Source: Campylobacter cuniculorum DSM 23162 = LMG 24588 (GTDB lineage Bacteria; Campylobacterota; Campylobacteria; Campylobacterales; Campylobacteraceae). Taken from it: a DNA stretch of 64,000 nucleotides. Shown piece by piece: positions 8,993-17,457 of the stretch. Each line of letters opens with the position of its first letter. Positions within the stretch are counted from its first letter, which is position 1. The stretch spans positions 124,001-188,000 of the forward strand of contig NZ_CP020867.1 of NCBI RefSeq assembly GCF_002104335.1, given 5' to 3'. The notes under the pieces are model-generated. The model was not told where the DNA came from and did not search any database. It saw only the letters and a list, made by a program, of their open reading frames with translations. The translations under genes were made by a program, and so were the position numbers.

Positions 8993-9848
8993 AATATCAA
9001 AAAGAATTTCTACTATTATTGTATTGATTTTTATCATAATTGTTAGTAGTGCTTATGACTTTATCCATGAAGCTCTAAAATTTAAAGAAGAAAATGAAAG
9101 TAAAGCAAGAGAAAATCTTAGTGCTTTAATTAAATGGAGTGAGAATGAAGGTAAAGAAGAATTAGAGTATGCCAAAAATTTAAGCAAAGAAACCTATAAT
9201 CAAGAAAAAGTTACACAAATGATTATTAAAAATCTTAAGATGATACAAGCTGGTATTGAAGATATAAGAATTTTAACTATTTATTCATTTATAGATGAAG
9301 ATGAAGAACTTTCAAGAAAAGCTAGTCAAATTATCTTAAGATTAAATATGGATATTATACTTTATCTTTTAGATAATGAAAAAACTTTTATAGGACATCA
9401 AACTTATTTTTTATTTGATAAGGAAAGATTTGATGCACTTGAAGATTTTTTATTTTTTTTAAATACTCATTTAGAAGAGGATTTTTTACAAAAAGATGAT
9501 AATGATTTTGAAATAATAGAAATTGTAACATATATTAATCTATTGATTGGCTTAGATGGTGCGTTTGTTAATAATATGTACCTAGAAGAACTTTCCATAG
9601 CCCCTATTTGTGATTTAAATAATCCTAAAACCATAGCAATTCTAAATGGCATAGAAAAAATTGGTATTGCAGTTGATAGATATATCAATCTTATAAATTC
9701 AAAAATTAAATTTATTGCTCATAAAGATGATTATCTTAAAATGAAAATAGAAAATATAAACAATAATTATCCAAAACTCAAACTCGGTCAAAAACAAATC
9801 AATCAACTTAACGCCATACAAAATAAACTAAAAGAGTGTAAACAATGA
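8916..9848 (+). CDS. Membrane-anchored helical protein of unknown function
   Basis: Not recognised; up to 310 residues. The first ~24 codons overlap the decayed tail of the preceding broken gene in another frame, so the true start may be later, for example a TTG near 8986 just before the hydrophobic segment (about residues 31–46 of the long form). After the anchor comes an acidic, helical soluble domain. Its stop overlaps the ATG of the 509-aa gene by 4 nt (ATGA), which suggests a translationally coupled pair, possibly immunity plus effector. That pairing is inferred from order and topology only. Confidence 0.5.
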   Translation: MKTLAFHSIILKYKTILFLKVKNLLKISKRISTIIVLIFIIIVSSAYDFIHEALKFKEENESKARENLSALIKWSENEGKEELEYAKNLSKETYNQEKVTQMIIKNLKMIQAGIEDIRILTIYSFIDEDEELSRKASQIILRLNMDIILYLLDNEKTFIGHQTYFLFDKERFDALEDFLFFLNTHLEEDFLQKDDNDFEIIEIVTYINLLIGLDGAFVNNMYLEELSIAPICDLNNPKTIAILNGIEKIGIAVDRYINLINSKIKFIAHKDDYLKMKIENINNNYPKLKLGQKQINQLNAIQNKLKECKQ

Positions 9849-11374
9849 ATGAAGAATTAGAAAAAGAAGAATTACCTAAAAGAGAATTAAACGAAACAGA
9901 AAAAGATTTGCAAATTCTTTTAAAAGATGCAGGTGTAGATGAGATAGGAGAAAAACTACTTAAAGAAGTAGAAGATGTAAATAAAACAGAAAATTTTATG
10001 CACCAAAATGAAATTCAAGCCATGAAAGGTGCTACTGGATTTATAGATAATACAAGGGATGCAATATCTAACTTTTTCAAAAACCTCGAACCCTACCTTC
10101 TTCCTTTTAAAATCATCATAAAAAGAGCAAATAATACTCTTAGTGTAATTGATGCTTTAATAGAATATCAAAAAACAAAAGATGGTTTAAAAGTTTCTGT
10201 AAAAATTGGCTCTGAAATCATAGCTTCACAACTTTTTAAAATAGGAATACCAATAATAAGCACAGCAGCCATTACAACTTTTAGTGTAACAGCAATTTAT
10301 ACAAGTAGCACTTTATTAGGTGTTTTGGCAGCCATTAGTATTGTTGGCACTGGTATGATAATCCTTTGGTGGATTAATTCTAAAATAGAAGACTGGTTAA
10401 AAGAAAGTGGTATTTCTTTTATTGATTTTATGAGAGAATTTGAAACTCATTTAAGTCCTGAAGAAAAATATTATTATAATTTAGCACATTGTCATAAAAC
10501 ACAAATTAGAAATATGCAAAGAATGCAATTATATCGTAATGGTGAAATTTCAGAAGAATTAAAAAATTATTATTATCCTTTTTATGACTTTAAAAAAGCT
10601 CCTATACTTGATAGTAAAAATATTATCGAAAGAATGCAAAATAATTACAAAATATTAAGCCCAAAAGATACAATAGACACTATCCATATAAGTTCAGAAC
10701 CTTATCTATTAAAAGCTTTATATTTTTGTGAAAGTTTTGCTGACTTTAATCAAAACAATCAAGCTTTATTAAACACACCATATATAGAAGAAAAATTTCC
10801 TTACAATTCTAGCTTTTATATTATATTCTTACTACACAAAGATAAAATCACAGATACTTATCTAAAAGCAAGAAAAGAACTTTATAAAAGCATTATAGCA
10901 TTCAATCAAATTCAAAATAAGAATATATTAGAACAAAATAAAGAAGATTTTCAAGAATACAACCCAACTTCCCACTCTAAAAACCTAAACCATTTCATCT
11001 TAGAAAACAAAGACAAAAACAAAAGAATTATCTTTTTAAATAATGCTTCATCTCTGTCAAATTTAATCCATATTTATGATAATCATTGTGATATATTTAT
11101 CAAAAATGAATCTTTACTTGATATTAAAAAAATAGAAAAAGAATATGATATTAACTTTAAAGAATTTAATACAAGAGTATTTTTTTATGAAAAACTTCTT
11201 TTAGGTGCAAAAGAAAATAATGAGTTTTTATTTGAAGATAAAAAAGAAAATTTACTTTATCATTTTAAATACGATAAAGAAAATTTAAGTTCTTTAAAAG
11301 ATTTAAATATAAAATATAATTATTATAATGCAAAGATTAAAAATTATTCTAATGATTATTGTAAAATAGCTTAG
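9845..11374 (+). CDS. Candidate T6SS-associated protein with hydrophobic hairpin
   Basis: A 509-residue protein without a recognised domain. Residues 1–60 are highly charged. Residues ~133–152 and ~155–177 form two adjacent hydrophobic, small-residue-rich helices, followed by WWINSKIEDWL. The rest is a charged soluble C-terminal region. A membrane-inserting hairpin in an otherwise soluble protein is seen in pore-forming effectors, but it could equally be a plain membrane protein. Part of its C-terminal half (KALYFCE, TYLKARKELYKSI) is duplicated in the broken gene at 7891–8992. It is coupled to the upstream gene and 16 nt from the downstream gene. Confidence 0.55.
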   Translation: MNEELEKEELPKRELNETEKDLQILLKDAGVDEIGEKLLKEVEDVNKTENFMHQNEIQAMKGATGFIDNTRDAISNFFKNLEPYLLPFKIIIKRANNTLSVIDALIEYQKTKDGLKVSVKIGSEIIASQLFKIGIPIISTAAITTFSVTAIYTSSTLLGVLAAISIVGTGMIILWWINSKIEDWLKESGISFIDFMREFETHLSPEEKYYYNLAHCHKTQIRNMQRMQLYRNGEISEELKNYYYPFYDFKKAPILDSKNIIERMQNNYKILSPKDTIDTIHISSEPYLLKALYFCESFADFNQNNQALLNTPYIEEKFPYNSSFYIIFLLHKDKITDTYLKARKELYKSIIAFNQIQNKNILEQNKEDFQEYNPTSHSKNLNHFILENKDKNKRIIFLNNASSLSNLIHIYDNHCDIFIKNESLLDIKKIEKEYDINFKEFNTRVFFYEKLLLGAKENNEFLFEDKKENLLYHFKYDKENLSSLKDLNIKYNYYNAKIKNYSNDYCKIA

Positions 11375-11390
11375 ATTTTTAGGAGTATAA

Positions 11391-12227
11391 ATGAAAAAAT
11401 TCCAGTTTTTATTTGACACAAAATTAAAAAAATTAGCTTGGATTGTAGCTATATTATTTATTGGATTTATAGGATATAAGATACTTTTTTATACTGAATT
11501 TAAAAATGGTTATGTAAAAGTAATTTTACGCTCTAATGCAACACTTAACCGAGAGGGTTATTGTATAAAAGAAAATAGAAAATTAAGTCAAAATGAATTA
11601 TTTGAAAGAGCCACTAAAGACCTACTTGAAAAGTTTTACAATGAAGCACATGATCCATTATTTACAAATATAGATGGAGAATGGCTTAGTGTTGATAATT
11701 GTTATTATGAGAGCAAAGAAAAAGCAAAGAATGCTCCAAGTTGTCAATTTTCTAGCAATGGCAAGCAATTTGATATCAACGATATCATAAAACAAATTGA
11801 TCTTAATCAAACTAAAAAAGAAAATATGCAAAAAATAATGCAAGGTTTCAGTATTGTAAGACCTTTTGAAGAAGAAAAAATTTTAACAGATGATTTAAAG
11901 CTAAAATATTCTTTATTCTTGGAAGACAAATTTTATAATTATATTTTTATCCCCTATAGTATTGACTTTATTGCGATTGGTGGCGATATTGCCAATAACT
12001 CAAAATTTGGTTATTCTGCTTATGCCTTAATGATAAAAGAATTTTATATAGGTAATCTTGGTTTCAAATTTACAAAAGAACAATTAAAATCTTGGGAAAA
12101 TGCAATTTATAGGTATTACCCTATTACAAATTGTGGCGAGGTTGAAATGCGTTATGATTTTGATCCTCCTGGATTATATTATCAGTTATTTTATGATATG
12201 CAATGGAGAGATGAATGGCATCGTTAA
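11391..12227 (+). CDS. Membrane-anchored protein, possible immunity or adaptor protein
   Basis: Not recognised. 278 residues with one N-terminal membrane segment (about 14–31) and a body that would be periplasmic. It holds several cysteines (for example in 'GYCIKENRK', 'VDNCYYES', 'APSCQFSS', 'TNCGEVEM') that could form disulfides in the periplasm. It ends with a 13-nt overlap into the large putative effector at 12215, whose ribosome binding site (GGAG, 12204–12207) lies inside this gene. The overlap suggests coordinated production of the two. Function is inferred only from topology and position. Confidence 0.55.
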   Translation: MKKFQFLFDTKLKKLAWIVAILFIGFIGYKILFYTEFKNGYVKVILRSNATLNREGYCIKENRKLSQNELFERATKDLLEKFYNEAHDPLFTNIDGEWLSVDNCYYESKEKAKNAPSCQFSSNGKQFDINDIIKQIDLNQTKKENMQKIMQGFSIVRPFEEEKILTDDLKLKYSLFLEDKFYNYIFIPYSIDFIAIGGDIANNSKFGYSAYALMIKEFYIGNLGFKFTKEQLKSWENAIYRYYPITNCGEVEMRYDFDPPGLYYQLFYDMQWRDEWHR

Positions 12228-15200
12228 ATTTAAAAGGCGATTATGGAATAGAAATTTTATCTTATTATCTTTGGGGAGAAAGCACACCGCCAAGTAATTT
12301 AGCTAGAAAAGATAATCGTGTGCTTATCGCTAAAGATTATAAAGCAAGAGATGAAAAAGCAAAGATAACCATACAAGCTTCGGCACTTGATTATATGAAA
12401 TTTGTAGATAGATATACTAGTGCTACAGATTTTGGGGTGTTTCAAAAATTTTTTGAATGCGAATTTAGCGAAAAAGAACTTGAAGAATTTAAAGGTAAAA
12501 TAGAAAATGAAATGTATGTTTTAGGATTGGATGATATAGTAAAAACTAAGATGTATAAAGGTGTAAATCCGTTTATTAGCAATAATAAAAAAGATGATGA
12601 AAAATATGATGAAAATAAAATGGCAGTTGAAATAAGCCACTACTACTTAGATATAAATTCAAGTGATTATGCCAAAAGATCTTTTGCTTTTGGAAGCACA
12701 AGTATAGCATTTAATAAAGATGTGAAATTTCATATTAATGTCAAAACTTACAAAGCTGAATATATTTCTAATCTAAAGCTTTATCCACTCGGTGATAATT
12801 TTGATTTTAAAAGTGATGATGGATTTGCAAAATATATAAATCTTTACTTAGAATATGAATTAGATCCACTAGAAATAGGTAGAAAGATTAATATTGAATT
12901 TATTGATCAAGAAAAAATTGAACCTATAGTTATTTACAAAAGGATGTTTGAAATACTTCAAAAGCAATCTTTTAAATCTCCAATTCCTTTTTTTCCTTCA
13001 TTTAAAAAATATTATGATAATAATATCCTACCATCTGGTGTATTATATTTACAAGATGACCATGCAAACTCCAAAACCCATTCAAAGTATTCTGCTTTCT
13101 TTAGTCAAAACGAACAAAATAACTCAAGCGAGTCTTCATCAAGTGCCAAAGAACCCTGCTTTATCACTTTATATTTAAAAGATGAACACAATAAGCCTAT
13201 TGCTAATGCAAAAATTATTATAAAAGGTTTTAAACATGATAAAGCTTTAAGAGTGTTAAATCTAAAAAGATGTAGTGATGAAAAAGGAAAAATAAGATTT
13301 GACAAGGAAAAGTATTTTAGTGATTGTTATAGCTTTAAAGTAAAGCTTGATGAAAAAGAAGCTTATTTTTCTACTCCTTTACAAAATGCTAAAAGGATAT
13401 TTAATAATTATATCAATCATAAAGAAGGACTTGTGCTTAAATTTAAAGCTAAAGATCATTTAATTTATGATGGATTTAATGTCTATCATTACAAAGGAAA
13501 TGATTTAATTAATTCTTATATGGCAAGAAGTGGAACAGCTAAAGCAGACAATAAAAAAAGAAGTAAAAAACAAATTGCACATTATTTTTACCAAGATGAA
13601 AAAGATAAAAGCAAAAGTGGAAAGGCTTATTTTTACTATGATGATGAAAGTATTAAAGATAGATTTGCAAGCTTACCTGAAGGGGAGTATTATTTAAAGA
13701 TTAATGAAATAGATAAAGACACTAATCCTAGCTTTTTAAAAGATTATCCCTTTGAAATAGGAAAAACTTGGGGAAGATATTGTGTGAGATTATACACTGA
13801 TAAAGAATGCTCTAAAACTTCAAAAGAAATAGAAATAAAAGAAAGTAATGAAAAAGAAAATAAAAAAAGCAAAAAAGACAAAAAAGAACAAAGCATAATA
13901 AAAGATAATCTATATCTTTACTCTATCAATGAAAAGGGAGAGTTTGGCAGCAGTGGTAGCATAGGTATGGCACAAGCACAGTTATTAGAGAATTTAAGTA
14001 AGCAAGCTAAATTTATACAGAGTGAAGAAGAAGGAATTATTTCTTTAAGGGTGGAGTATGCTAAACAAGAAAAATCTAAAGTAAATTTCATAAAAGAAAT
14101 AGAATGGGAGCTCGATGAAGATAAAGATGTGGTAAATGCTGAAAAAAGTGTAAGGATTATTATCGATGAAAAGGCAAATTTTGCACCAGGGACTTACGTA
14201 GAATGCGAAGTTGATGGTTTAGAAGATGATGTAAATATTGTTTGGGCTTTAGCTCAAATTCAAAATGAAGCAAGACTTCAAAGAATTTTAGAAGGCAAAG
14301 AGCATTTAGAATTTAAAGATATAAAGTTTTTAAAAGATGAAAGTAAATATTTTCATGAATGCTGGGAAATGGATGATGAGGAAAAAGATGAAGAATTTGA
14401 AAAAATAGGCTTTAGTTTGCCACTAACAAGGGCTAATGAAGAAGAATTTGATAAATATTATGCTTTAGTTTTTGCTTATGAAGATAAAAATAAATTTAAA
14501 AGACTTCCTAATTTAAATGATGCTTATAAAATCATAGATATGAGCTTTAAAGTTGGCTCTGGTAGAGATGATAGAGTAAAAGAATTATTTACAAGAGAGG
14601 AGCTAAAAGCCTTTAATGTATATAATCTTAACCGACAAAAATCAATCGATAGTGTCGAAGAGGCAAATTGGTTTTTAAGAGCAAATTTAAGAAATCAAGA
14701 AAAAAGAGACTTTTTTACCTATCTTAGAACTTATCCGCAATTTGCTGGAAAAATCGCTTATATATACTATAGATTTGATTTAATCAATAAGGAATTTTTA
14801 ACAAGTGTATCGGAAAAAGATAAGGAATTTTACCTTCAAGATAGAGACGACAAATATATTAGCACTATAATTAATAAAATTTTACCTTTAGAATATAAGA
14901 ATGGTAAAAGTTTTAAACAATTCCACACAGAGCTTTTAAATAACAAAAACAGAGATCTTGAAGAATGTAAAGATTTTTTAAAAGCTTTAACTCAAACTCT
15001 TTGTAAAGAATTTGATTTACCTTTAGAAAATGTAGTCTTTTATAGCGAAAAGCCTAGTGGATCTTTATCTTTTGGAGCTTATAAAGAGAATAAGGTCAGA
15101 TTAAATCAATACATTTTAAAAGCTTATTTTAAAGAATTTGCAAAAACGGTTTTTCACGAATGCAGGCATTTTTATATAGAAAAATATTATAATCACAATA

Positions 15201-15406
15201 CGGACGCCCTAGGTAGATATGTTTTTTATTCTGAAAAAGCTTATATCAATGAGAAAATTATTTTTGACAAATTTAGTAGAATTTGCGATTCTGGTGAGAA
15301 TTATTTAGTAGGTTGTAATATAGGTGCTATACAAGATGCTTATGAAATTCAGCCCAATGAAAGAGATCCAAGATATGTAGAAACCCTCATAGGTAGAAGT
15401 TTATAA
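12215..15406 (+). CDS. Putative T6SS effector: TTR-like segment plus C-terminal HExxH metallopeptidase motif
   Basis: 1063 residues, the largest gene of the VgrG cluster. Start chosen at 12215 with GGAG 8 nt upstream. Visible parts: an N-terminal region of unknown fold (1–300); a Ser-rich linker (~302–309); a segment at ~312–385 with the pattern 'ITLYLKDEHNKPIANAKIII' typical of transthyretin/carboxypeptidase-regulatory-like folds; a Lys-rich linker (~545–560); and near the C terminus H981-E982-C-R-H985 in 'KTVFHECRHFYIEKY', the zincin HExxH pattern, with a possible downstream acidic ligand around 'AYINEKIIF'. TTR-like folds occur in VgrG-associated adaptors and effectors. I infer a zinc peptidase (or related zincin) delivered by the T6SS. 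Target unknown; non-secreted roles cannot be excluded. Confidence 0.6.
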   Translation: MASLNLKGDYGIEILSYYLWGESTPPSNLARKDNRVLIAKDYKARDEKAKITIQASALDYMKFVDRYTSATDFGVFQKFFECEFSEKELEEFKGKIENEMYVLGLDDIVKTKMYKGVNPFISNNKKDDEKYDENKMAVEISHYYLDINSSDYAKRSFAFGSTSIAFNKDVKFHINVKTYKAEYISNLKLYPLGDNFDFKSDDGFAKYINLYLEYELDPLEIGRKINIEFIDQEKIEPIVIYKRMFEILQKQSFKSPIPFFPSFKKYYDNNILPSGVLYLQDDHANSKTHSKYSAFFSQNEQNNSSESSSSAKEPCFITLYLKDEHNKPIANAKIIIKGFKHDKALRVLNLKRCSDEKGKIRFDKEKYFSDCYSFKVKLDEKEAYFSTPLQNAKRIFNNYINHKEGLVLKFKAKDHLIYDGFNVYHYKGNDLINSYMARSGTAKADNKKRSKKQIAHYFYQDEKDKSKSGKAYFYYDDESIKDRFASLPEGEYYLKINEIDKDTNPSFLKDYPFEIGKTWGRYCVRLYTDKECSKTSKEIEIKESNEKENKKSKKDKKEQSIIKDNLYLYSINEKGEFGSSGSIGMAQAQLLENLSKQAKFIQSEEEGIISLRVEYAKQEKSKVNFIKEIEWELDEDKDVVNAEKSVRIIIDEKANFAPGTYVECEVDGLEDDVNIVWALAQIQNEARLQRILEGKEHLEFKDIKFLKDESKYFHECWEMDDEEKDEEFEKIGFSLPLTRANEEEFDKYYALVFAYEDKNKFKRLPNLNDAYKIIDMSFKVGSGRDDRVKELFTREELKAFNVYNLNRQKSIDSVEEANWFLRANLRNQEKRDFFTYLRTYPQFAGKIAYIYYRFDLINKEFLTSVSEKDKEFYLQDRDDKYISTIINKILPLEYKNGKSFKQFHTELLNNKNRDLEECKDFLKALTQTLCKEFDLPLENVVFYSEKPSGSLSFGAYKENKVRLNQYILKAYFKEFAKTVFHECRHFYIEKYYNHNTDALGRYVFYSEKAYINEKIIFDKFSRICDSGENYLVGCNIGAIQDAYEIQPNERDPRYVETLIGRSL

Positions 15407-15418
15407 TCAAGGAAAACA

Positions 15419-16282
15419 ATGAAAACTATAAAAATACCGCTTAAAGATTATATCTCCAATATAAGGGAAGATAAAACTATTTACTTAGGTTTGCAAAGTG
15501 ATATGAGCATAAAAGGACTTGATGAAGAATTCTTAAAAAAAGAATATAATCTTAAGAAAAATTTCAAATTTGAAACAAGCATTTATTTAGGTAAAATTAT
15601 AATCAAAGAAAAAAATATCATCTTTAAAGCTTTTAATGTTGATGAGAATTGCTTTGAAGGGCTTAAAGAACTTTTCTTCAAAAATAACCCCGATAAAATT
15701 ATAGATAATTTAGAATTAAAAAAATATTTTTTAAAACTTTATAAAGATAATATTGAATTTTTGACTTCTTATATTAATGAGATTAATCAAGTTCATGGTA
15801 TTAAACTTTACTATATCGAAAATAAAAATTTAAATAAATTTGAACTAATTTCAATGCTAGATGAAATGGTGCAAAAAAATGACTATGACATAGTAGATTT
15901 TAGCGATGATTTATTTTATTCTTATCTTGTATGGAGTTTGAGAAAATTTATCATTGCTTATGATATAGGTTTGTATCAAGATAAAAATAATTTATTTTTT
16001 AATTTAGCTACCTATAAAATACATGGAAATCATTCTTTTTATGTAGAAGCGAATAATAATTTAAATTTTAATCTTATTGAATTATTTTTCTCAAATATCT
16101 CTCCTTTGAAATATGCTGTGGGTTATTTGCAAAAAGAAGAGATAATATATAATGGAGCTTTAGAATATTCTTTAGGAACTCTTCAAAAAACTTTAAATAC
16201 TACAACCCAATTTCATAATAAATTTTATTTTAAACTAAAAGAAAGACCTTTTGAATATGCACAATATTTTAAACAAAAATAG
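15419..16282 (+). CDS. Candidate immunity protein for the upstream putative effector
   Basis: A 287-residue soluble protein with no signal peptide, membrane segment or recognised domain. It begins MKTIKIPLKDYISNIRED and is rich in aromatic, Asn and Lys residues. It starts 12 nt after the large HExxH protein with AAGGA in between, and is the last gene before a 566-bp stretch without long genes. Effector genes are often followed directly by their immunity gene, so immunity is the simplest guess, but a periplasmic target would normally require an exported immunity protein, which this is not. Confidence is for being a real gene. Confidence 0.5.
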   Translation: MKTIKIPLKDYISNIREDKTIYLGLQSDMSIKGLDEEFLKKEYNLKKNFKFETSIYLGKIIIKEKNIIFKAFNVDENCFEGLKELFFKNNPDKIIDNLELKKYFLKLYKDNIEFLTSYINEINQVHGIKLYYIENKNLNKFELISMLDEMVQKNDYDIVDFSDDLFYSYLVWSLRKFIIAYDIGLYQDKNNLFFNLATYKIHGNHSFYVEANNNLNFNLIELFFSNISPLKYAVGYLQKEEIIYNGALEYSLGTLQKTLNTTTQFHNKFYFKLKERPFEYAQYFKQK

Positions 16283-16304
16283 ACTTAGTTGAAATAATTC
16301 AATT

Positions 16305-16464
16305 TTGATTGCTTACATTAAAGTAAGAACCATACTAAATCTGTATGATAATATCTACAAAACTGCAAGAGTTCTTTCGATAGTTGAATCTGAGTGGGTT
16401 AAAAATACTATTTAAGAAGAAAAACATTGATAAAATAGTCTTTTGAAATGAGTCTATTTTATCA
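16305..16464 (+). pseudogene. Short coding relic followed by a hairpin
   Basis: 16305–16415 is open for 36 codons (contains IKVRTILNLYDN and SIVESEWVKN, ends TAA at 16413) with protein-like composition but no start signal. It looks like the end of a lost gene. Right after it, 16428–16464 has an 11-bp perfect inverted repeat (TGATAAAATAG / CTATTTTATCA, 15-nt loop), a terminator-like structure lacking a clear T run. Family not recognised. Confidence 0.3.
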
Positions 16465-16491
16465 CATAAACGTTAAGATGCTAAAACATTC

Positions 16492-16497
16492 TATAAT
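16492..16497 (+). promoter_or_regulatory. -10 box of the small hydrophobic peptide locus
   Basis: TATAAT in an AT-rich context, 50 nt before the ATG of the 26-aa ORF at 16547. Transcription would start near 16504, giving a leader of about 43 nt that contains the SD-sequestering hairpin. No -35 is expected in this group of bacteria. Confidence 0.5.
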
Positions 16498-16519
16498 TAA
16501 AATATATTAAGTATGGCTA

Positions 16520-16541
16520 CTCTTTCGGTTACAAGAAAGAG
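16520..16541 (+). promoter_or_regulatory. Hairpin hiding the ribosome binding site of the 26-aa ORF
   Basis: CTCTTTC (16520–16526) pairs perfectly with GAAAGAG (16535–16541) around an 8-nt loop. The right arm contains AGAAAG, complementary to the usual 16S 3' end, 7 nt before the ATG, so the hairpin would block translation. The 5' arm extended by GGTT (16520–16530) is also an 11-nt perfect complement of 16697–16707 downstream of the ORF, so two mutually exclusive pairings are possible. A 13-codon frame (16513–16554, MATLSVTRKRHNE) runs through it and may be a leader peptide. Confidence 0.5.
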
Positions 16542-16546
16542 ACATA

Positions 16547-16627
16547 ATGAGTAAGATCATTGAGTTTTTAGTTCTTATTTTAGAATTAATTAATAAGATA
16601 ACCAAACTCATTAATTATCTCATTTAA
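16547..16627 (+). CDS. 26-aa hydrophobic peptide, candidate type I toxin
   Basis: The frame encodes MSKIIEFLVLILELINKITK and then LINYLI, an amphipathic/hydrophobic helix with few charges, the size and character of membrane-acting type I toxins (the AapA, TisB, Ibs and Fst groups), though no specific family is recognised by sequence. It has its own -10 box, a sequestered SD and a 3' element complementary to the 5' leader. A minus-strand -10-like TATAAAAT (complement of 16641–16648) could drive an antisense RNA across it. Alternative: a chance ORF in relic DNA. The paired leader elements make that less likely. Confidence 0.45.
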   Translation: MSKIIEFLVLILELINKITKLINYLI

Positions 16628-16696
16628 ACAACCTTAAGAAATTTTATAAAAACCGCACTTAGTCTAAGCTTAATGCAATTGTAGCAAAAAACATTT

Positions 16697-16707
16697 AACC
16701 GAAAGAG
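16697..16707 (+). promoter_or_regulatory. 3' element complementary to the toxin leader
   Basis: AACCGAAAGAG is the exact reverse complement of CTCTTTCGGTT at 16520–16530, 166 nt upstream, and shares GAAAGAG with the SD arm. In hok and aapA type mRNAs, pairing of the 5' and 3' ends governs translation. Here the 3' element could compete with the SD hairpin. It is followed by GAAAG/CTTTC (16701–16716), a small stem. Function inferred from complementarity alone. Confidence 0.4.
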
Positions 16708-16798
16708 GCGTGGCTTTCTGTTATTTGGAGTTTTAGTCAAAAGTAGATGCAAAATATTAATTTTTTATTTTTTTAGTTTGCTTTAAATATTTTATCGC

Positions 16799-16836
16799 TA
16801 TAATCACAATGAAATTCGAGGGACTCCTTGTGTCCC
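16799..16836 (+). promoter_or_regulatory. Strong-looking promoter plus GC hairpin between toxin locus and abi gene
   Basis: TATAAT at 16799–16804 preceded by a periodic T-rich tract (16757–16795) is a good Campylobacter-type promoter pointing right, but no gene follows on that strand. It would yield RNA antisense to the 3' end of the Abi gene. A GGGAC/GTCCC hairpin (16820–16836) follows within 20 nt. It may be a small RNA, a relic of a lost gene, or a terminator for the minus-strand gene. The rest of 16628–16848 shows nothing else. Confidence 0.3.
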
Positions 16837-16848
16837 ACCTTTCTCATC

Positions 16849-17457
16849 TTAACAATATTCTAAAATTCTTTCATCAAATGTTTTAATTAAATCATTTAAA
16901 AATGTTTCTATCTTTTGTGGATTGATACCTATATAAGTATTTTCAATCTTTGTTGTTAATCTTGGATAATGTTTTGTATTTTTCTCTGTTGTTTTTAAAA
17001 TATTCTCCCAATGATAGCCTCTATTTCTTAGATTTTGCAATAGACTAAGAACAATATCAACTTTGTGTGTATTTCTAAAGCGTAATTTTATTCCATTTTC
17101 AAAAAAGAAATTTCTATTGTATTCTCCATAGTTTCTAAAATTAATATCTTTTAAATTCATTATAGAATTTTGCAATCTATTTTCTTTGATGAGATAAATA
17201 ATCGTTCCTAAGCTCATACGAGAAAGATATTGATGATGAGATAAAACTCTATTTTTTCCCTTATCTTCAATTTTTTCTCTAGCTTCTTTTATTTTTTCAT
17301 CCTTAGAATTTTTTATCCAATCATTATCTTTTTCTGTTAATTTACTATCGAGTTTATTTCTCAAAATAATTTCTAATGTAGCAATTTTTGGAGTGATTTT
17401 TCCTATAAGTTTAAGATTATCATAATGTTTTATAATATTATTGTTATAGGATGACAA
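16849..17457 (-). CDS. Abi-family HEPN protein
   Basis: 202 residues resembling the Abi (AbiD/F, Abi_2) phage-exclusion family. Near residues 139–152 it has 'LLQNLRNRGYHWEN', in which R144-x4-H149 fits the HEPN ribonuclease motif (R-x4-6-H), and an N-terminal 'LEIILRNKLDSKL' segment usual for these proteins. HEPN proteins of this type act as RNases that arrest growth on phage attack. It stands alone with no partner antitoxin adjacent on the same strand, next to gene debris and the candidate type I toxin, consistent with a horizontally acquired defence patch. Start at 17457; activity is inferred. Confidence 0.65.
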   Translation of the reverse strand: MSSYNNNIIKHYDNLKLIGKITPKIATLEIILRNKLDSKLTEKDNDWIKNSKDEKIKEAREKIEDKGKNRVLSHHQYLSRMSLGTIIYLIKENRLQNSIMNLKDINFRNYGEYNRNFFFENGIKLRFRNTHKVDIVLSLLQNLRNRGYHWENILKTTEKNTKHYPRLTTKIENTYIGINPQKIETFLNDLIKTFDERILEYC

